Assembly (NCBI RefSeq): GCF_036323735.1
Contig: NC_086020.1
Location: 127,753,210 to 127,817,209, forward strand
Direction: 5' to 3'
Source: Rattus norvegicus
Taxonomy: Eukaryota; Chordata; Mammalia; Rodentia; Muridae
Length of the DNA: 64,000 nt
Positions 12,101 to 22,807 of the stretch are shown in pieces (positions within the stretch are counted from its first letter, which is position 1; each line of letters begins with the position of its first letter). The notes below the pieces were generated by a model, which was given only the letters and a program-made list of their open reading frames with translations, was not told where the DNA came from and did not search any database. Both the position numbers and the translations under genes were made by a program.

Positions 12101-13000
12101 ACTAATAGAAGAAAACTAGGGAAGCATCTGGAACACATGGGCACTGTAAAAAATTTTCTGAACAAAACACCAATGACTTACGCTCTAAGATCAAGAATTG
12201 ACAAATGGGATCTTATAAAACTGCAAAGCTTCTGTAAGGCAAAGGACACTGTGGTTAGGACAAAACGGCAACCAACAGATTGGGAAAAGATCTTTACCAA
12301 TCCTACAACAGATAGAGGCCTTATATCCAAAATATACAAATAACTCAAGAAGTTAGACCACAGGGAAACAAATAACCCTATTAAAAAGTGGGGCTCAGAG
12401 CTAAACAAAGAATTCACAGCTGAGGAATGCCGAATGGCTGAGAAACACCTAAAGAAATGTTCAACATCTTTAGTCATAAGGGAAATGCAAATCAAAACAA
12501 CCCTGAGATTTCACCTCACACCAGTGAGAATGGCTAAGATCAAAAACTCAGGGGACAACAGATGCTGGCGAGGATGTGGAGAAAGAGGAACACTCCTCCA
12601 TTGTTGGTGGGATTGCAAACTGGTACAACCATTCTGGAAATCAGTCTGGAGGATCCTCAGAAAATTGGACATTGAACTGCCTGAGGATCCAGCTATATCT
12701 CTCTTGGGCATATACCCAAAAGATGCCCCAACATATAAAAAAGACACGTGCTCCACTATGTTCATTGCAGCCTTATTTATAATAGCCAGAAGCTGGAAAG
12801 AACCCAGATGCCCTTCAACAGAGGAATGGATACAGAAAATGTGGTACATCTACACAATGGAATATTACTCAGCTATCAAAAACAACGACTTTATGAAATT
12901 CGTAGGCAAATGGCTGGAACTGGAAAATATCATCCTGAGTGAGCTAACCCAAACACAGAAAGACATACATGGTATGCACTCACTGATAAGTGGCTATTAG
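9177..13000 (+). pseudogene. L1 ORF2 (endonuclease/reverse transcriptase), broken
   Basis: In intact L1 this protein of about 1,275 residues nicks DNA and reverse-transcribes L1 RNA. The first open part (9177-10634) carries the AP-like endonuclease: SLNINGLN, the QETHL glutamate, GDFNTPL (Asp codon 9615, Asn codon 9621) and SDHHGLKL. The reverse transcriptase follows with ISLDAEKAFD, GTRQGCPLSP and FADD (11276-11287). The C-terminal Cys/His motif CWRGCGERGTLLHCWWDC and the final HSLISGY are present. Against copy B, lesions are a 1-base loss near 10577, a 2-base loss near 11908, a 1-base loss near 12114 and a GAA-to-TAA stop at 12341. The endonuclease domain alone remains open from the normal start. 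No complete product is possible. Confidence 0.96.
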
Positions 13001-13729
13001 CCCAAATGCTTGAATTACCCAAATGCCTAGAACAAATGAAACTCAAGACAGATGATCAAAATGTGAATGGTTCACTCCTTCTTTAAAAGGGGAACAAGAA
13101 TACCCTTGGCAGGGAAGAGAGAGGCAAAGATTAAAACAGAGACTGAAGTAACACCCATTCAGAGTCTGCCCCACATGTGGCCCATGCATATACAACCATC
13201 CAATTAGACAAGATGGATGAAGCAAAGAAGTGCAGACCGACAGGAGCCGGATGTAGATCGCTCCTGAGAGACACAGGCAGAATATAGCAAATACAGAAGC
13301 GAATACCAGCAGCAAACCACTGAACTGAGAATAGGACCCCCGTTGAAGGAATCAGAGAAAGAACTGGAAGAGCTTGAAGGGGCTCGAGACCCCATATGTA
13401 CAACAATGTCAAGCAACCAGAGCTTCCAGGGACTAAGCCACTACCTAAAGACTATACATGGACTGACCCTGGACTCTGACCCCATAGGTAGCAATGAATA
13501 TCCTAGTAAGAGCACCAGTGGAAGGGGAAGCCCTGGGTCCTGCTAAGACTGAACCCCCAGTGAACTAGACTGTTGGGGGGAGGGGGACAATGGGGGGAGG
13601 TTGGGGAGGGGAACACCAATAAGAAAGGGGAGGGGGGAGGGGAATGTTTGCCCGGAAACCGGGAAAGGGAATAACACTCGAAATGTATATAAGAAATACT
13701 CAAGTTAATAATAAAAAAAAATAAAAAAA
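13001..13729 (+). other. L1 copy A 3'UTR, G-rich tract and poly(A)
   Basis: Follows the ORF2 stop. It contains a G-rich purine tract with several runs of three or more Gs (about 13573-13643) that could fold into a G-quadruplex, a known feature of mammalian L1 3'UTRs. It ends in GTTAATAATAAAAAAAAA with AATAAA overlapping the tail. Open frames on either strand here recur in every L1 tail of the window and reflect sequence identity, not coding. Confidence 0.9.
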
Positions 13730-13745
13730 AAAACTGGACAAGTAG
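13730..13745. repeat. Target-site duplication of L1 copy A, right
   Basis: Matches 7124-7139. Confidence 0.93.
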
Positions 13746-14069
13746 ATTTTTAGGAACTTTAGCCTAGTGGAAGAAGGATGAACTTGACAAGAATATTGGA
13801 ATTTTTCTATTCTTGTTTTTTTCTTTTATTTTCTGGATGTTATGGAGTAAATTCTTTTCTTTGTAGCATGTTTCCCATGAGACACTGCTTCATCAAGGAC
13901 CACAGACACCAGGGACAAGTCAAACCTCTGTGTCCATGATTATTTTAGACATACTGTGATACTGATGGGATATAAAACTGAAGGAAATAAAGTCAGCATC
14001 TTGAACCCTTATAGACTCCCCAGTGTTCATAGTCCCCCTTCAACTGATTGGGGGAGAGAGGAAATATAT
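13746..14069. other. Unique DNA
   Basis: No gene or repeat recognised. Confidence 0.5.
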
Positions 14070-14400
14070 GCAGACATAAAATGGGATGCTATTTTAATAA
14101 TAGAATGAAAGGCAGTCTTATTTGCAGCAAGGTGAATAAATCTGGGCTGGGAGATGTTATATTAGATAAATGAGTAAAACATACAAAGAAATGCCACACC
14201 ATGGGAACTGTGTAACTCAGGAGTGGAAAGGACAATGGTAGGCATCAGAGAGCAGTGAATGTAAGAAGTCAGGGGTATATTAAAAGTGTAAAAGACTTTA
14301 GTTAGCTACAAGGATTAAGTTAAAGAGATATACTGTATTTTGTGTTGACTATTGAAAAATTGTTAAAAATACTAGTGTACTAACTGAAAAGGTGAATAGA
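14070..14400 (+). mobile_element. Ancient mammalian L1 3' end (probable)
   Basis: Degraded similarity to the old L1M end: GGATGCTATTTTAATAATAGAATGAAAG (split match to the ORF2 tail), GCAAGGTGAATAAATCTGGG, ATTAGATAAATGAGTAAAAC, and a later 3'UTR segment with GGGGTATATTAAAAGTG and ACTGTATTTTGTGTTGAC. Divergence is high and the edges are uncertain. Identification rests on remembered consensus order, not alignment. Confidence 0.55.
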
Positions 14401-15565
14401 GTGTGAACTAAGCCAATTTAGTCATTCTATCATATGTATACATTGAAACAGCATGCATATACTAAAATTATTAAACTGAAACAAACTAGAGAAAATTTTG
14501 TCACATGGAGCAACTTATGACTTAACCAATATACATCTGTGTATTAATCCTTTATGAACTTGTTTCATTGGCTGAATACTGTAGAAGTATGCCACCATTT
14601 CTGTCAATTGAAAGACACAGGCTTTCTCTGTGGAAATATTTTTGGGAAATAACCTATCTTTGCTTGCCTTTTCTTTTTGTGTGGGGTAAATTTCTCACCA
14701 ACAGGAATTAAGCAACAACCAAATCGAGATGTCCTTTGGCAATAACTTAAATGAACACCACTTCCTCTTCATGGTTTCTTTCTTGAGGTTTGTAAACTTT
14801 GCGTCAAGCAGGTAGAAGGGAAGAAATAAGAAGAAGAATGAGGAGTTAGAAGAAGTTCTCACCCACAGATCTCTGTGGGGACCATTGATCACATTAGCTG
14901 AAACTTAGAAGAAATTCAGTTAAGGACCACATTTTGTTTCTGTAACTTCTTTAGAATGTTTAGCTTTTTCTAAGGCTACAAGTACAAATGCACAAGAACA
15001 GATAGCTATGTGAATGTGTAGACATGTGCATATTTAAAAACATTCACACATAGCTTCAATAGGTTATTGTGTGTCAAAATAAGGACAGAAAAATAACCTT
15101 TGGAGTTCTAGGAAAGGTTATAAGTAGGGATTAAGGAAAGCATGTTTTTTTTTCAAACTAATTGCTTATTTTCCTTTTCAGAGAGAAATACTTGAATACA
15201 GGTTAGTTTACCTTACAAATTACAAACATATTTTAAAATTGCTGAACTCACAAGATTTAATGGCTCTATTTTCTCTGCTCAGAGCTCTGCAAACCTCAAG
15301 TGCAGAGAGGCAGTAACAGCATTAGGGTTTGAAAATTTATCTTTACTTTTCTTCTACACTCTGAATAAATCTTAATTTAAACTCATAAAGTTTATATATC
15401 TGGTTTAGAATGGCTTAAGTCACATGAATTTTAATTTAGCTATATCTATTGATCTCCAAAGACAAAACCTCCTGATATAACCAATGCAACAATATATGAA
15501 ATATTTGTTTTTTCTTTATCTTTTTAAAAAATGTCTTTGTTATTTCTGCTCAAATATTAACATTT
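14401..15565. other. Unique AT-rich DNA
   Basis: No exon, RNA gene or dispersed repeat recognised. A 65-codon minus-strand frame at 14695-14892 has no known domain. Confidence 0.5.

Positions 15566-15627
<62 letters not shown>
15566..15627. repeat. (GA)n microsatellite
   Basis: About 30 uninterrupted GA units. It abuts the 5' truncation point of the old L1 3'UTR that follows. Confidence 0.97.
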
Positions 15628-15628
<1 letters not shown>

Positions 15629-16430
15629 TTGGGAGGTGAGGAACCCGAGAAAGGGAGGAACCTTAGATGAACTGACCTACTGTGGCGAGAAAGAACTTGT
15701 AGAGTCTACCTCCAGCAAAAAAGACAAGGCATCAAATGGAGAGATGGCGTTTCCATCTCATAGTAAAAAACGCTGACCCAGAATTGTTTCTATCTAAAAG
15801 AAGTGCAGGAACTAAATGTAGAAGAGCCTGAGGAAAAGAGGTCCAGTAACTGGTGCAAAATGAGATCCAGCTCATGGGGTGGTCCCAAGGCCTGACACTA
15901 TTACTTATGCTGTGGTGTGCTTACAAACAGGGGCCTATCATGACTCTGCTCTGAAAGGCCCAACAAGCACCTGAAAGAGTCAGATACAAATATTTAAACC
16001 CAACCAATGGACAAAAGTTGGTGACCCTTTTGGCTGAATTAGAGAAAAGCTTCAAGAAGCGGAGGAGGACGACCTTACAGGAAGCCTGGCAGTCTCAACT
16101 AATCTAAAATCCCTGGATCTCTCAGACACTCTCAGACCAACCAGACAGCATACACCAGTTGATATGAGGTCCCCAATATATACAGCAGAGGACAGCCAGG
16201 TCTAGACTCAATCAGAAGAGATACACCTAGTCCTCTAGATACTTGGGACTCCTGGGAGTGAGGAGGTATAGTGGAGTGGGGGACGTGGGGTCATCCTCTT
16301 GGAAATATGGGGTAGGGGAAACAGGGAAGAAGTGTAGGTTGATTGGGAGGGCGATAAAGTCTGGAACGTTAAAAAAGTTTAAAGAATAATAAAAAATTAA
16401 AACAAAATATAAAAAGCAAGCAAAAAAAGA
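15628..16430 (+). mobile_element. Old rodent L1 3'UTR fragment
   Basis: The segment order is familiar from an older rodent (Lx-type) L1 3'UTR: CCCAGCAAAA-like start, GAGATGGCGTTTCCATCTCA, GGTCCCAAGGCCTGACACTA, GGGGCCTATCATGACT, ACCAACCAGACAGCATACAC, then a G-rich stretch (16256-16360). It ends in a poly(A)-like tail (16375-16430). No ORF2 remains. The subfamily name is not assigned. Confidence 0.75.
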
Positions 16431-18155
16431 AATACCCTCATGTCCAAATAGAGCATTATATGCTGAATTCACATACTTTTAAATATTTGATAACATTTAT
16501 ACATCGTTCATCTTGATTGAAGAGTCAAGATCAAGGCATAACTATCCCCGGAATATCACAAAGTCCCATGTTGATATATATCTCCTAGGAAGAGGTGATA
16601 ATAGGTATCATATGCATTTGGAAATCATCTTTAAGATGTCCTATATTTACCATCTTAAAAGGCAGAATCCAAGTTCTTCTTTCATAGCACCAAATGAAAG
16701 TACAGTGACTTAGACTTGGCTCTCTAAATTAGTATCATTACCTGAAACACTGAAGGCCACAAGACGCGCTGGTGACAACTTGATTGTGTTCAGACATTTT
16801 GTAAATTAGCTACTGGGTTTGAGAACTTTGACCAAGTGAGACTGACAAGACCTCTCAGGGAACAGTGGGTAGAGTACAAGGCAGATCACATTGGGCTGCC
16901 AACCCTTGACAGGCCTGTTTTAACTTCCTCTCCCTGAAGTTCCATGCCTTTTATTCTCTCTTCACTGAAATGGTGACACAAAGGTTATGACAAGCATGTG
17001 AAAATAGATAGTGACTCATTAATGTCTGCTAGGAAGGAGCATCATGGAGCAGCACAGGACGGCTTCAGTGAGCGCCTTTCATTTCTTCTGCATGATGCAG
17101 ACAATCTCCTGAGCTGTCCAGAGTGTCATATTCTCTCAGTGAAACAAGATCAGTGCATTAATATGCTCCTCTTCCTCCAAGCTCATAGAGTCTTGTCACA
17201 TTAATATTTTGCTTCAACCAGCTTTCCCTGAAATGTAAGAATGCAAATTATTCACTTCTTGAAACACTTCTGCAGGCTTTTTTTTTTCTTTTAAATCTGG
17301 CAACATTCAATTTACACGGATATTGAAGTAATGGACATTCTTAACAAACAGTTTTTATTTTTTTACTATTGTCAAAATGGATTTAAAGTGACAGCATTGA
17401 AATGGGGAATTTATTAGCTTGTTCTTATAGTTAACCTCTTTTATAGTACTAAATTATGAACCCTACAAGAGAACTCTTCCCAGGTTTAGTCCAGGATTAT
17501 CTTTATCTTAATGGTTTTAACTATTGCATTTTGTTTTACTAAGTATCATTTTAATAGCTTATGTGCAAGTTTACATATGCAAGGATCATATAATCATTTA
17601 ACTCTTAACTTGTTTTCCTTTTTTCATGGACTTAGAAAAACTGATGTTGTTGACAGTATAACACCATGATCATAAAAATAATACAAACATTGTGGGCAAA
17701 TGTACCACGGCACATAGCAATGGTTTTGAACTTTGAAAATAGGATTATTGTAATGAGAAAATACTATTTTAGAGATAAAAGAAGGAAACAGAAGACAGTT
17801 CATATTATTTTAGTCATTTCCTTCTTCATATTTTATATTATACAGCTTATTAAATTAGCTTACATTAAAATAATAACAACATTTTTTCATATTTGAGAGG
17901 CCAATAACTTCATAGCTGTTAGGTCCTGGAGACAATGTGTCTCAACAGTAAGAAAAGCAGTCCCCCAGTAGCTGTCAGTCACTGGATGTGCCAGAAAGGT
18001 GGTAGTTGCTCAGTCCAAAAGGGTGAGTACTGCAGCAGTTCCAATATGGCACCAGTAAAACCTGGAAGGTTATTCAAATTATGGAATAGATATTCTTTCA
18101 GCAGAGAAATTGCCTTTCATTCAGGAAGTTCTGCATTTACACCCCACTATTATAT

Positions 18156-18156
<1 letters not shown>
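16431..18156. other. Unique AT-rich DNA
   Basis: No exon or repeat family recognised. Short frames at 16513-16713, 16998-17204 and 17666-17896 have no known domain. A poly(T) run lies at 17280-17289. Confidence 0.5.

Positions 18157-18217
<61 letters not shown>
18157..18217. repeat. (CA)n microsatellite
   Basis: About 30 uninterrupted CA units. The His/Thr-rich open frame across it is a translated repeat. Confidence 0.97.
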
Positions 18218-18219
<2 letters not shown>

Positions 18220-19329
18220 CCAGACACTCAGACATGCAAAAATATAAACAATATGTATATCAACATCACTATGTACTGTAATTTTTTGTCTTAAAATATG
18301 TTATAGCTTGCACATATTTACCTTTATTTCTCTTTCTAAAATATTTGTATTCAATATTGTTACTTTTGACATGCTTTTCTATTGAAGTTGGTTTATAATT
18401 TCATAACAGATTTTAAAAAGTTATTTATCTGTAGCTTATTGTGATGTTTAAGCTTCACTGTCTCTTTCAGTGGATTTTCCATTCACTTCCTAGATTGAAG
18501 CACATATCAGACTATGTCTAGGAGGACACTAATCCAGAGAGAACGCACTCTGAATGTGAGTTACACCCACAAAACTGCGAGGGAATAAGGAAAGAAGCAG
18601 AAAGCTAGTTAAGTTCAAAGTAATAGAAAACAAGTCAATGGTCAGTCCGAATCACATTACTGCTTTCTGACCAACTATGGTGTACACTGAGAGATGATTC
18701 GCCTTGACATAACGTCACACAAAACCCCTAGAATCCAGGAGGTAAAATAATGTCTTTTTTCTCTTCATTGTCAAGTGTTTGGTTTGCAGCAATGCAGAAA
18801 GTTGTGCACTTATATCACTGGGCTTATATTAATAAGAGTTAAAATTACGTTTCAATACCTAGTAATTGATGAAAGTAGCAATCTTTTTAACCATGAGAAA
18901 GGCAAGCCCATGAGCACTTCACAGAACAGTTACTGATTTTCTTCACAGTAGCTATAAGATGGATTTCATTATGCTAATTTTTGAATGATGAAACCCTATT
19001 CTTTTCAGAGATGATTGACTAGCCTATTTAATCCACAAATTAGATAAAGAGTAGGAGGTTAAAACTCCTAATTCACAGAACAATAAAGAGTGCATAAATT
19101 CTTGGATATCCATATAACTTAAAACTGTAAAACTCTTCTATCTTTCATTCTGTAAAATTCTCATTTTTGCATATTTATTCATTTTAATTTTATTCTGTGG
19201 GAATTTCACAAATGTATACAGTGAAATATGATATCAATACCACATCTCTCCACTCAGCTCTCCCTAGATGCCCACATAAAACCTCCCAATGCTATGTCTT
19301 TTAAAAATATAATCTACTAAATGAAACTT
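18218..19329. other. Unique DNA
   Basis: No gene, RNA or dispersed repeat recognised. Confidence 0.5.
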
Positions 19330-19690
19330 AGGTTATACACATGCATATGACAGTAGGGCTCTTTATTGAAACTTGGGTAAACTATCAGTGGCCATGCATC
19401 CAAGGAAGAATGCTTTCCCTTCCTCCATCAAATTGCCAATAGCCTCTCAGTTGTGAATAAGGTCTTGGGAACCCCTTCCTGTTCCAGCCTGGAACTGTAT
19501 CTGACTTGATCTTATATAGATCATACACAGGTTGTAATGGCTATGATGAGTTCATGAGTGCAATAGCCATGTCACAATCCAGAAAACAGCACTTCCTAGA
19601 ACTCCTCCTCACCGTCTAGCCTCTCACATTTTTTCCTATCTCCTCTTCCATGAGGTCCTCGGAATCTTAGCAAGGGTGTGACAAAGATGT
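19330..19690 (+). repeat. Rodent dispersed repeat, copy 1
   Basis: Shares an ordered set of segments with 31346-31610: AATTGCCAATAGCCTCTCAG against AATTGTCAGTAGCTTCTCAG, and a later CTTGATCTTATATAG against CTCGATCTTGAGCAG. The block GAGTTCATGAGTGCAATAGC is typical of a very common rodent repeat. I do not recall its Repbase name with certainty. Confidence 0.65.
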
Positions 19691-19838
19691 CTGATTTTAT
19701 GAGCACAAAAATAAGCAGTGTTTGACTAATATAGGTAAATACACATTACTTTGAGGTTTTTGTCATTGGAAATAATGTATATAGACTGAAAGCAGCTTTG
19801 TCTTCTAAAAAAAGAATTGCATCTTTACTTCATGTAGC

Positions 19839-19850
19839 TAAAAATCTTTT
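19839..19850. repeat. Target-site duplication of inverted L1, left
   Basis: TAAAAATCTTTT matches 21366-21377. Seven of its bases (AAAAATC) also match L1 ORF1 at the inverted segment's outer end. Confidence 0.75.
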
Positions 19851-21365
19851 TTTAAATTTTGTCTGTAGTTTATTGGATATATTTTATTTACATTTCTTTT
19901 CTTTTTCTTATTTTTTCTTTTCTCCATCTTTACTAAATTGGGTATTTCTTATTTACATTTCAATTGTTATTACCTTTCCTGGTTTCCAGGCAAACATCTC
20001 CCTAACCCCTCTCCCTCCCCTTCTATATGGGTGTTCCCCTCCCTATCCTCCTCAAATTACTGCCCTCCCGTTTCAGTCTTGGCAGGACCAATGACTTCCC
20101 CTTCCACTGGTGCTCTTACTAGGCTATTAATTGCTACCTATACAGTTGGAGCCCAGGGTCAGTCCATGTATAGTCTTTGGGTAGTGGCTTAGTCCCTGGA
20201 AGCTCTGGTTTGTTGGCATTGTTGTTTATATGGGTTCTCCAGTCTGTTCAATCTCTTTCAGTTCTGTCTCTGAGTCCTTCAACGGGGGTCCTGTTCTCAG
20301 TTCAGTGATTTGCTGCTGGCATTCGCCTATGTATTTGCCATATTCTGGGTGTGTCTCTCAGGAGAGATCTATATCCAGTTGCTGTCAGCCTGCACTTCTT
20401 TGCTTCATCCATCTTATCTAGTTTGGTGGCTGTATATGTATAGGCCACATGTGGGGCAGGCTCTGAATGGGCATTCCTTCAGCCTCTGTTCTAAACTTTG
20501 CCTCCCTATTCCCTGCCAAGAGTATTCTTGTTCCCCTTTTAAAGAAGGAGTGAAGCATTCGCATTTTGGTCATACTTCTTGAGTTTTACATGTTCTGTGG
20601 ATCTAGGGTAATTCGAGCATTTGGGCTAATAGCCACTTATCAATGAGTGCATACCATGTGTGTTTTTCTGTGATTGGGTTACCTCATCAGGATGATATTT
20701 TCCAGTTCCATCCATTTGCCTATGAATTTCATAAACTCACTGTTTTTGATAGCTGAGTAATTACCATTGTGTAGATGTAACATATTTTCTGTATCCATTC
20801 CTCTGTTGAAGGGCTGGTTGCTGCCCTCATGGAGAGCTGAAACGCAGCCCTCAAGGAGCGGCTTCAGACCTGAGACCAGAGGTAAGACCAACTTTTATGC
20901 TCCAAGTGACCTGCCTAGTGGACTCATGACACACTCTCACAGGAACAGCTGAAGACACTGGTCTTCACAGGAATGACTACACACCTGAAAGCAGAATGCT
21001 CTGTTCCCATAACTGGCTGAAAGAAAACAGGGAAACAGGTCTACAGCACTCCTGACACACAGGCCTATAGGATGGTCTAGCCACTGTCAGAAATAGCAGA
21101 ACAAGGTAACACCAGAAACAACCTGATGGCGAGAGGTAAGCACAGGAACCCAAGCAACAGAAACCAAGACTACATGGCATCATTGGAGCCCGATTCTCCC
21201 ACCAAAGCAAACACTGAATATCCAAACACACCAGAAAAGCAAGATCTAGATTTTAAATCACATTTGATCATGATGATGGAGGACTTCAAGAAAGACATAA
21301 AGAACTTCCTTAGAGAAACGCAGGAAAACATAAATAAACAAGTAGAAGCCTATAGAGAGGAATCA
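19851..21365 (-). mobile_element. L1 with 5' inversion (twin-primed)
   Basis: The minus-strand part (about 19900-20813) is an L1 tail: A-rich end, 3'UTR and the ORF2 C-terminus. At 20813/20814 orientation switches without a gap to plus-strand L1 5'UTR and the first 80 codons of ORF1, ending at 21365. This is the layout expected from twin priming: 3' part in one orientation, upstream part inverted, ORF1 end at the outer edge. Unusually, over 4 kb between the two parts is missing. A 12-bp repeat flanks the whole. Beyond the usual L1 end there are about 50 extra bases at 19851-19900 that themselves look like an L1-type terminus with AATAAA on the minus strand (19869-19874). Confidence 0.88.
20814..21125 (+). 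promoter_or_regulatory. L1 5'UTR segment in the inverted part
   Basis: Matches the last roughly 300 bases of the 5'UTR in copies A and B: GGTAAGACCAACTT (splice-donor-like, GT at 20882), CAGGAACAGCTGAAGAC and GTCTAGCCACTGTCAGAAAT. It is directed to the plus strand, away from the L1 tail, and reads into the ORF1 start. The main upstream promoter unit is missing apart from its beginning, so activity is uncertain. Confidence 0.8.
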
Positions 21366-21368
21366 TAA
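21126..21368 (+). pseudogene. L1 ORF1 N-terminal fragment, 80 codons
   Basis: Starts MARGKHRNPSNRNQDYM, like ORF1 of copies A and B, and keeps the frame through the start of the coiled coil (RETQENINKQVEAYREES). It then meets a TAA created where L1 joins flanking DNA. The RRM and C-terminal domain are absent, so RNA binding is not expected. Differences such as DFKSH and IKNFLRET mark it as more diverged than copies A and B. If translated, the product would be a short coiled-coil piece. Confidence 0.85.
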
Positions 21369-21377
21369 AAATCTTTT
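21366..21377. repeat. Target-site duplication of inverted L1, right
   Basis: TAAAAATCTTTT, matching 19839-19850. Confidence 0.75.
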
Positions 21378-22457
21378 CAAATGCCACAGAATCAAGTCTA
21401 CAAGCTATATCCTATAAACTTCCAAAACAAAGCAATGACTGTTAAGAACACCACCTCCCTTCTACCACATGTCACTTGTTTAATGTCAGGAAAGTGCAGT
21501 TTTGAGAGAGAAAAATCCTAAGCTGGCTTCTCCCTCTCTTCCCTCTCCTTCTGTTCTACCTGATTCTCATGTCCATTCTCATCCTCATTCGTTTATAGAA
21601 AGGACTGAGCACAGAGCCTTGAGTAAGTATGCCCAATTCTGATATCTAAGTCTCTTTGACCAATATATTTTTCATTTAAACAACTTCAAGAACAACAACA
21701 GACATTTCTGCTGTTTGCATCTAAATATCAGTCTTGTTCAAACATTTAATTTTATAGAAAAACTAGTATTTGCTAAGGAAAATACTGTGCCTCCCTCAGT
21801 GTTGTGATTTTCTGTCAATGTGCTCCTGGCTTTCTGTGATCTTATGCAAATTACTTGAGCTTTCTGATTCTCAGTCAATATCTGTCACATGAAAGGTTGT
21901 CTATGAACTTTCTCTTTCTTCTCATTGTCACTTTATATAGTGTATAACATAACATTTCAAGGACAGCCACCTCAAAGCCAAATAAAGAGACCTATAGGCA
22001 CATTCTTTTTGATCCTTCTGTATTTGTGCACATGAAACAGAAACACCAGCTTCATCTCTGTTCTAGGTGAGTGCTCACTTTATGTGTACATTTCTCTATC
22101 TTCAGAGTGGTGAGGGAGAATGGGTGGTTATGAAAGCCACTAGACCCATACTTCTAATCTTTTAATGCTTCTCTCGTAGAGAGCTTTACATTAATTTCTT
22201 ACCTACAAACTGAAGAGTTAATGTTATTTGTTGTGATGCTTAATGGAAATATTTGATTAAAACGGTACTGCTAAAGAGTAATCATCTTTTAACTATTACT
22301 AAAATATGTGCTTTACTTTGAATATGAATAGTTTTTCTGTCCCCAAGAGAGCAACTGTACAAAATGACCATTCACTTACTTATTGTTGATCTGCAATTAT
22401 GTTGTAGCCGTATAAACATTATCTTTATCTGCCCATCAAGATGTGGGGAGAGCATTG
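21378..22457. other. Unique DNA
   Basis: No gene or dispersed repeat recognised. Confidence 0.5.
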
Positions 22458-22807
22458 TTTCTTCTTCTTCTTCTTCTTCTTCTTCTTCTTCTTCTTCTTC
22501 TTCTTCTTCTTCTTCTTCTTCTTCTTCTTCTTCTTCTTCTTCTTCTTCTTCTTCTCCTTCTCCTCCTCCTCCTCCTCCTCCACCTCCTCCTCCTCCTCCT
22601 CCTCCACCTCCTCCTCCTCCCCCTCCTCCTCCCCCTCCTCCCCCTCCCCCTCCTTCTCCTCCTCCTCCTCCTCCTCCACCTCCTCTTCTTCTTCTTCTTC
22701 TTCTTCTTCTTCTTCTTCTTCTTCTTCTTCTTCTTCTTCTCTTCTTTTTCTTCCTCCTCCTCCTCCTCCTCCTCCTCCTCTTCCTCCTCCTCCTCCTCCT
22801 TCTTCCT
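22458..22807. repeat. 350-base polypyrimidine (TTC/TCC)n tract
   Basis: The plus strand contains no G and only three As (22582, 22606, 22678) over 350 bases. Four blocks are visible: (TTC)n to about 22555, (TCC)n to about 22683, (TTC)n to about 22745, then mixed TCC/TTC. Long open frames in all phases (poly-Ser, poly-Leu, poly-Phe, poly-Arg, poly-Lys, poly-Glu) are translated repeat. Such mirror-like homopurine/homopyrimidine tracts can form triplex DNA; that is inferred here. Confidence 0.97.

Larger units (their letters stand above)
7140..13729 (+). mobile_element. Full-length rat L1, copy A (inactive)
   Basis: About 6.6 kb, with order 5'UTR (7140-8044), ORF1 (8045-9061), a 115-base spacer, ORF2 (9177-13000, broken), 3'UTR and an A-rich tail. 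The exact 16-bp TSD shows it inserted as a unit by target-primed reverse transcription. It is very similar throughout to copy B at 40352-47110, so both come from related recent subfamilies. Compared with copy B it keeps an extra 5' promoter segment. Lesions in ORF2 and a frameshift at the end of ORF1 mean it cannot mobilise itself. Confidence 0.97.

Noticed and set aside
13043..13416. Recurring 70-127 codon frames in L1 3'UTRs (also near 1471-1854, 20230-20582, 46429-46802, 53125-53530)
   Set aside because: They recur because the 3'UTRs are near identical. Their frames are broken differently in each copy, as expected for non-coding sequence.
15564..15776. Arg/Glu repeat frame
   Set aside because: Translated (GA)n microsatellite running into an L1 3'UTR.
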